Source: Gnetum montanum (Eukaryota > Streptophyta > Gnetopsida > Gnetales > Gnetaceae). Taken from it: DNA of 64,000 bases. The notes beneath the pieces were generated by a model. The model saw only the letters and a list, made by a program, of their open reading frames with translations, had not been told where the DNA came from and did not search any database. The stretch covers positions 7,695-71,694 of the forward strand of contig MNCI01008954.1 of NCBI GenBank assembly GCA_015680685.1, read 5' to 3'. Within the stretch, counting starts at the first letter, position 1. Each line of letters starts with the position of its first letter. Positions 61,601-64,000 of the stretch are shown piece after piece. The translations under genes and the position numbers were made by a program.

Positions 61601-62330
61601 TTCCACACACTTCTTGTAGATGGTGTTGAAGTATTTAGTGTATCTACAAAAGTCTTTTCTTCACTATTCATACATAACAATTTGTGATCTAAGGATTCTT
61701 GGTAAATACATCTAAGCTAGTTTGAGCCATCACCAAGGTTTGATTGTTGGTGATCAAGCATTGATCGTTGATTCTATATCTACAAGAAGTTCATAGAGCT
61801 AACAAGTTAGAAAAGATAATTTAACCAACAAAGTCAAAAAACATAAAAATAATATAACAACGATGCTTTCCTTGGTAGATGGTATACTATGCTAGGTAAG
61901 TTCTAAAACAATGTATGGACTCTTTGTGCCACCATCAGAGTAGTATCAACATTATACTAACTATACTCTAGCATAGTCTAGATCTTTATGAGGTAGCATG
62001 TGCCAAGCATGATTGTTGCTTTTCCTACTACTTGAGGTGATGGCCCATTAGTGATGAGCTTCGAAATTAGATTGTATGTTCAAGGCATCAAGTTCTCCAC
62101 TATGACCGTGGCCACATCTGCAAACAAGTGTGACCACATCACACTAAAATTTTGTAGAATGTAGGTAAGGAATTCCCTTATCCCTAGATAGAATTATAGA
62201 GATCCCCTCTCTAAGGTCATGTTAGGCAAAGGGATGTTTGCCTTAGGGTGGCTAATGTAGCATAATATTCCTACTAACTAAACTATAATGAGTATGAACT
62301 TCAATAAGAACTTGCATGGAAAACAAAAAT
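58680..62330 (-). pseudogene. Antisense gene of element F, homologous to that of D
   Basis: Blocks homologous to D exons 2 to 6 occur in order. Exon 2: ILCYISHPKANIPLPNMTLE and SVMWSHLFADVATVIVENLM (62320-61880). Exon 3: a weak match near 61720-61560. Exon 4: INIHINEGTFCNLFDVPIDG and EFLLVWRNGRWVAHDPNQLS (61380-60560); 61232-60867 is a clean 121-codon stretch. Exon 5: VLNKMEFMCKMAKAIIDWLQ (about 59930). Exon 6: WDPSQNMEIN and SWEMKRSNECLWE (59706-59500). An acidic, P-rich tail lies near 58720. Spacers between blocks match intron positions in D. A TAG in exon 2 stands where D has CAG. Many other stops. Confidence 0.75.
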
Positions 62331-64000
62331 ATCACAACAAATTAGAATTTCTTGACAAGTTTGTAAAACATCATAGTAAGGGGTGAAATTAGCCCTTGTA
62401 AAAAACATTAATGCATTTAAGAATTCAACAACAACATCATTACAACCCTTGTAGTCATTATGCATGATAGCCAAAAAATCATGCCTTAGTCCAAAACCAG
62501 AGTGACAATAAAATAATAGCCTTGAAACTTAGAAAATAGCCATAAAAAAATAGCTTATAGAAAATAGTATAATTTTTATGTTTCATGAAATAATATTTAA
62601 AGCATAGTTACTATCTTTAGGCATCCCCAAGAGCATGGGGCATTGATAAGAAAAAATCTCTAAGCATGTCTATGCTACCCATCCCCAACGGGTACATTTT
62701 TATAAGCAAGAAAAACCTCTACACATGTGACAGCATGGGAAAATTCCTTAAAATGTGACCATAGCCTTGAATTCAATGATTTGACTACTATTGGAATTAT
62801 GAATGCATAAGCTACACAACTATAACTAGACACTCTAAAATTTCTATAGAATTTGATAGAAAATGAAGCAAATTAAGTAGTGGCCTAAGCATCAATGAAA
62901 AAGACCTAAATCATGTGATCATAGCAAAATATCATGAAAAATTCATATTTTCTTTGATTTCAATGATTCCACCATAGAAAGAACCCTAAAATCATGAGCT
63001 TTCCAACCATGAAAATATAGCTAAAAAATTTAACCAAAAACTAACCTTTTCAATAGCTTGGAAGAGTTTTCCTTCCACTTTTGGTGATAGATCAACACTC
63101 CTAGAAACCAAAAATCTACACTGAAGAAGTCTATAACCTAACAACCTTAAGTATGCACTCATTTGACCTCATTTTAGATAGTAAAAATCATCCACCCCTA
63201 TATTCCATACTAGAGAAACTTTCATAATGTGAAAATAGGTGGTGAAACCCTACATGCCTTCATACAACCTCTAGATTTATTCAAAATAATTCAAAAACTT
63301 AGAAAATCATGATCTATAGGCCTAGTAGGCTAGAAACCTAGTCGATGTGCTCCCAAACCATCCCAAAATAATAAAACAAATGCATGCCCATTCCCCCACC
63401 TCCATTGGGGCCACCATTTTGAACATGGTAGAAAAGGGAGAGGGGAATCAATTTCAACCTTTTTTGGCACTCAAAACTAACTCAAATGGCCTTAAAACAT
63501 AGCTTAGGGATGTACAACTCCTAGATCTGGGTTTTGACTACTAGTTTGACCTTGTTTTGACTTGGAGTTTGACCCTCCACACTAAGCCCCCTTCAATCCA
63601 TGCTAACCAACATGGAAATAGGTGGGTGAAGCACCAAACCCTACTTTTGGCCTTTATTAACCTCCAAAGTACTCAATTTTGACATATTTGGTACTACTAT
63701 GTCTTGGGAAGATCCTAGAACCATAATTTTGATCCTCCAAATGCCCTAAAATTCATTTTCCTTGGTTTTGATGCTAGGACCACCCTACCCAACATGGATC
63801 AAATGTGGAAGATGTTTTAGACTCTAGAGAAGGGTTCCAAGATTTCAAACTGATGTTAGAACTAACCCATTCCCTTCCTTAATCAACTTCACTAACATGC
63901 AAGCCATTGAAAGTTCAAAACTAACCCAAAAAATCTTGGGAAATTATTTGGATGTTTCTTCCATTTTAGGAGCCATCCCTTTCACATTGGCCATCATGGA
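62331..64000. other. Untranslated part of element F upstream of its antisense gene
   Basis: No clear coding on either strand. In D the corresponding gap before RT is about 0.4 kb; here it exceeds 1.6 kb without RT, so sequence was gained or another insertion is present. Confidence 0.4.

Larger units (their letters stand above)
55880..64000 (+). mobile_element. Element F: old Ogre/Tat-type relative of D, cut by the window end
   Basis: Plus strand: gag end, protease, tandem repeat, antisense gene. Each part aligns with D in the same order and spacing, but at low identity and with many stops. RT and integrase would lie beyond the window. The left edge is set by element J and is approximate. Confidence 0.8.

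Noticed and set aside
1-64000. Host genes, tRNA genes or organelle insertions
   Set aside because: I saw no conserved host protein, no tRNA cloverleaf and no plastid or mitochondrial sequence. All convincing coding belongs to retrotransposons.

Overview
This window looks like intergenic DNA from a large, repeat-rich plant nuclear genome. I see no host protein gene, tRNA, rRNA or CRISPR array. Almost all of it is LTR retrotransposon sequence: Ty3/gypsy of the Athila, Ogre/Tat and chromovirus types, and Ty1/copia. Many copies are old and full of stop codons, and several sit inside one another. Slow loss of old elements fits a gymnosperm or another giant plant genome, but I cannot name the species.

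Layout, using my own element letters. E (+, 1-2371) is the 3' part of an Athila-like element whose end is inserted in the 3' LTR of A. A (-, 2372-10414) is a related, pol-less element with gag and an accessory ORF. G (+, about 10449-15777) is a decayed copia element. B (-, 15781-53086) is a copia element that hosts three insertions. H (-, 16008-21059) is a pol-less copia-type element in B's 3' LTR. C (+, 24978-34830, target duplication ATATT) is an Athila-like element with pol, in B's gag. D (+, 35509-52466, target duplication CAAAT) is a 17-kb Ogre/Tat element in B's 5' LTR. J (-, 53087 to about 55880) is a gypsy remnant, probably a chromovirus. F (+, about 55880 to the end) is a much older relative of D cut by the window edge.

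The most interesting object is inside D. Gag and protease are separated from RT, RNase H and integrase by 5.1 kb that begins and ends with in-phase sense-strand splice signals, as in the intron of Ogre elements. Inside that putative intron, on the opposite strand, is a complete-looking gene. It has a TATA box, an ATG in a strong plant start context, seven exons, six GT-AG introns of matching phase, and about 1,115 codons. Element F carries a clearly homologous antisense gene in the same place after protease, although its other sequence has diverged heavily. That implies long conservation of an antisense gene nested in a retrotransposon intron.

Other themes: the U3 promoter regions of A, E and C carry arrays of GATATC-centred palindromes, and A has a second such array with a TATA-like site ahead of its accessory ORF. 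D and F share a short tandem repeat next to the antisense gene, and D has a second array after integrase. Stop codons in D are mostly TAG, as expected if methylated CAG sites decayed to TAG.
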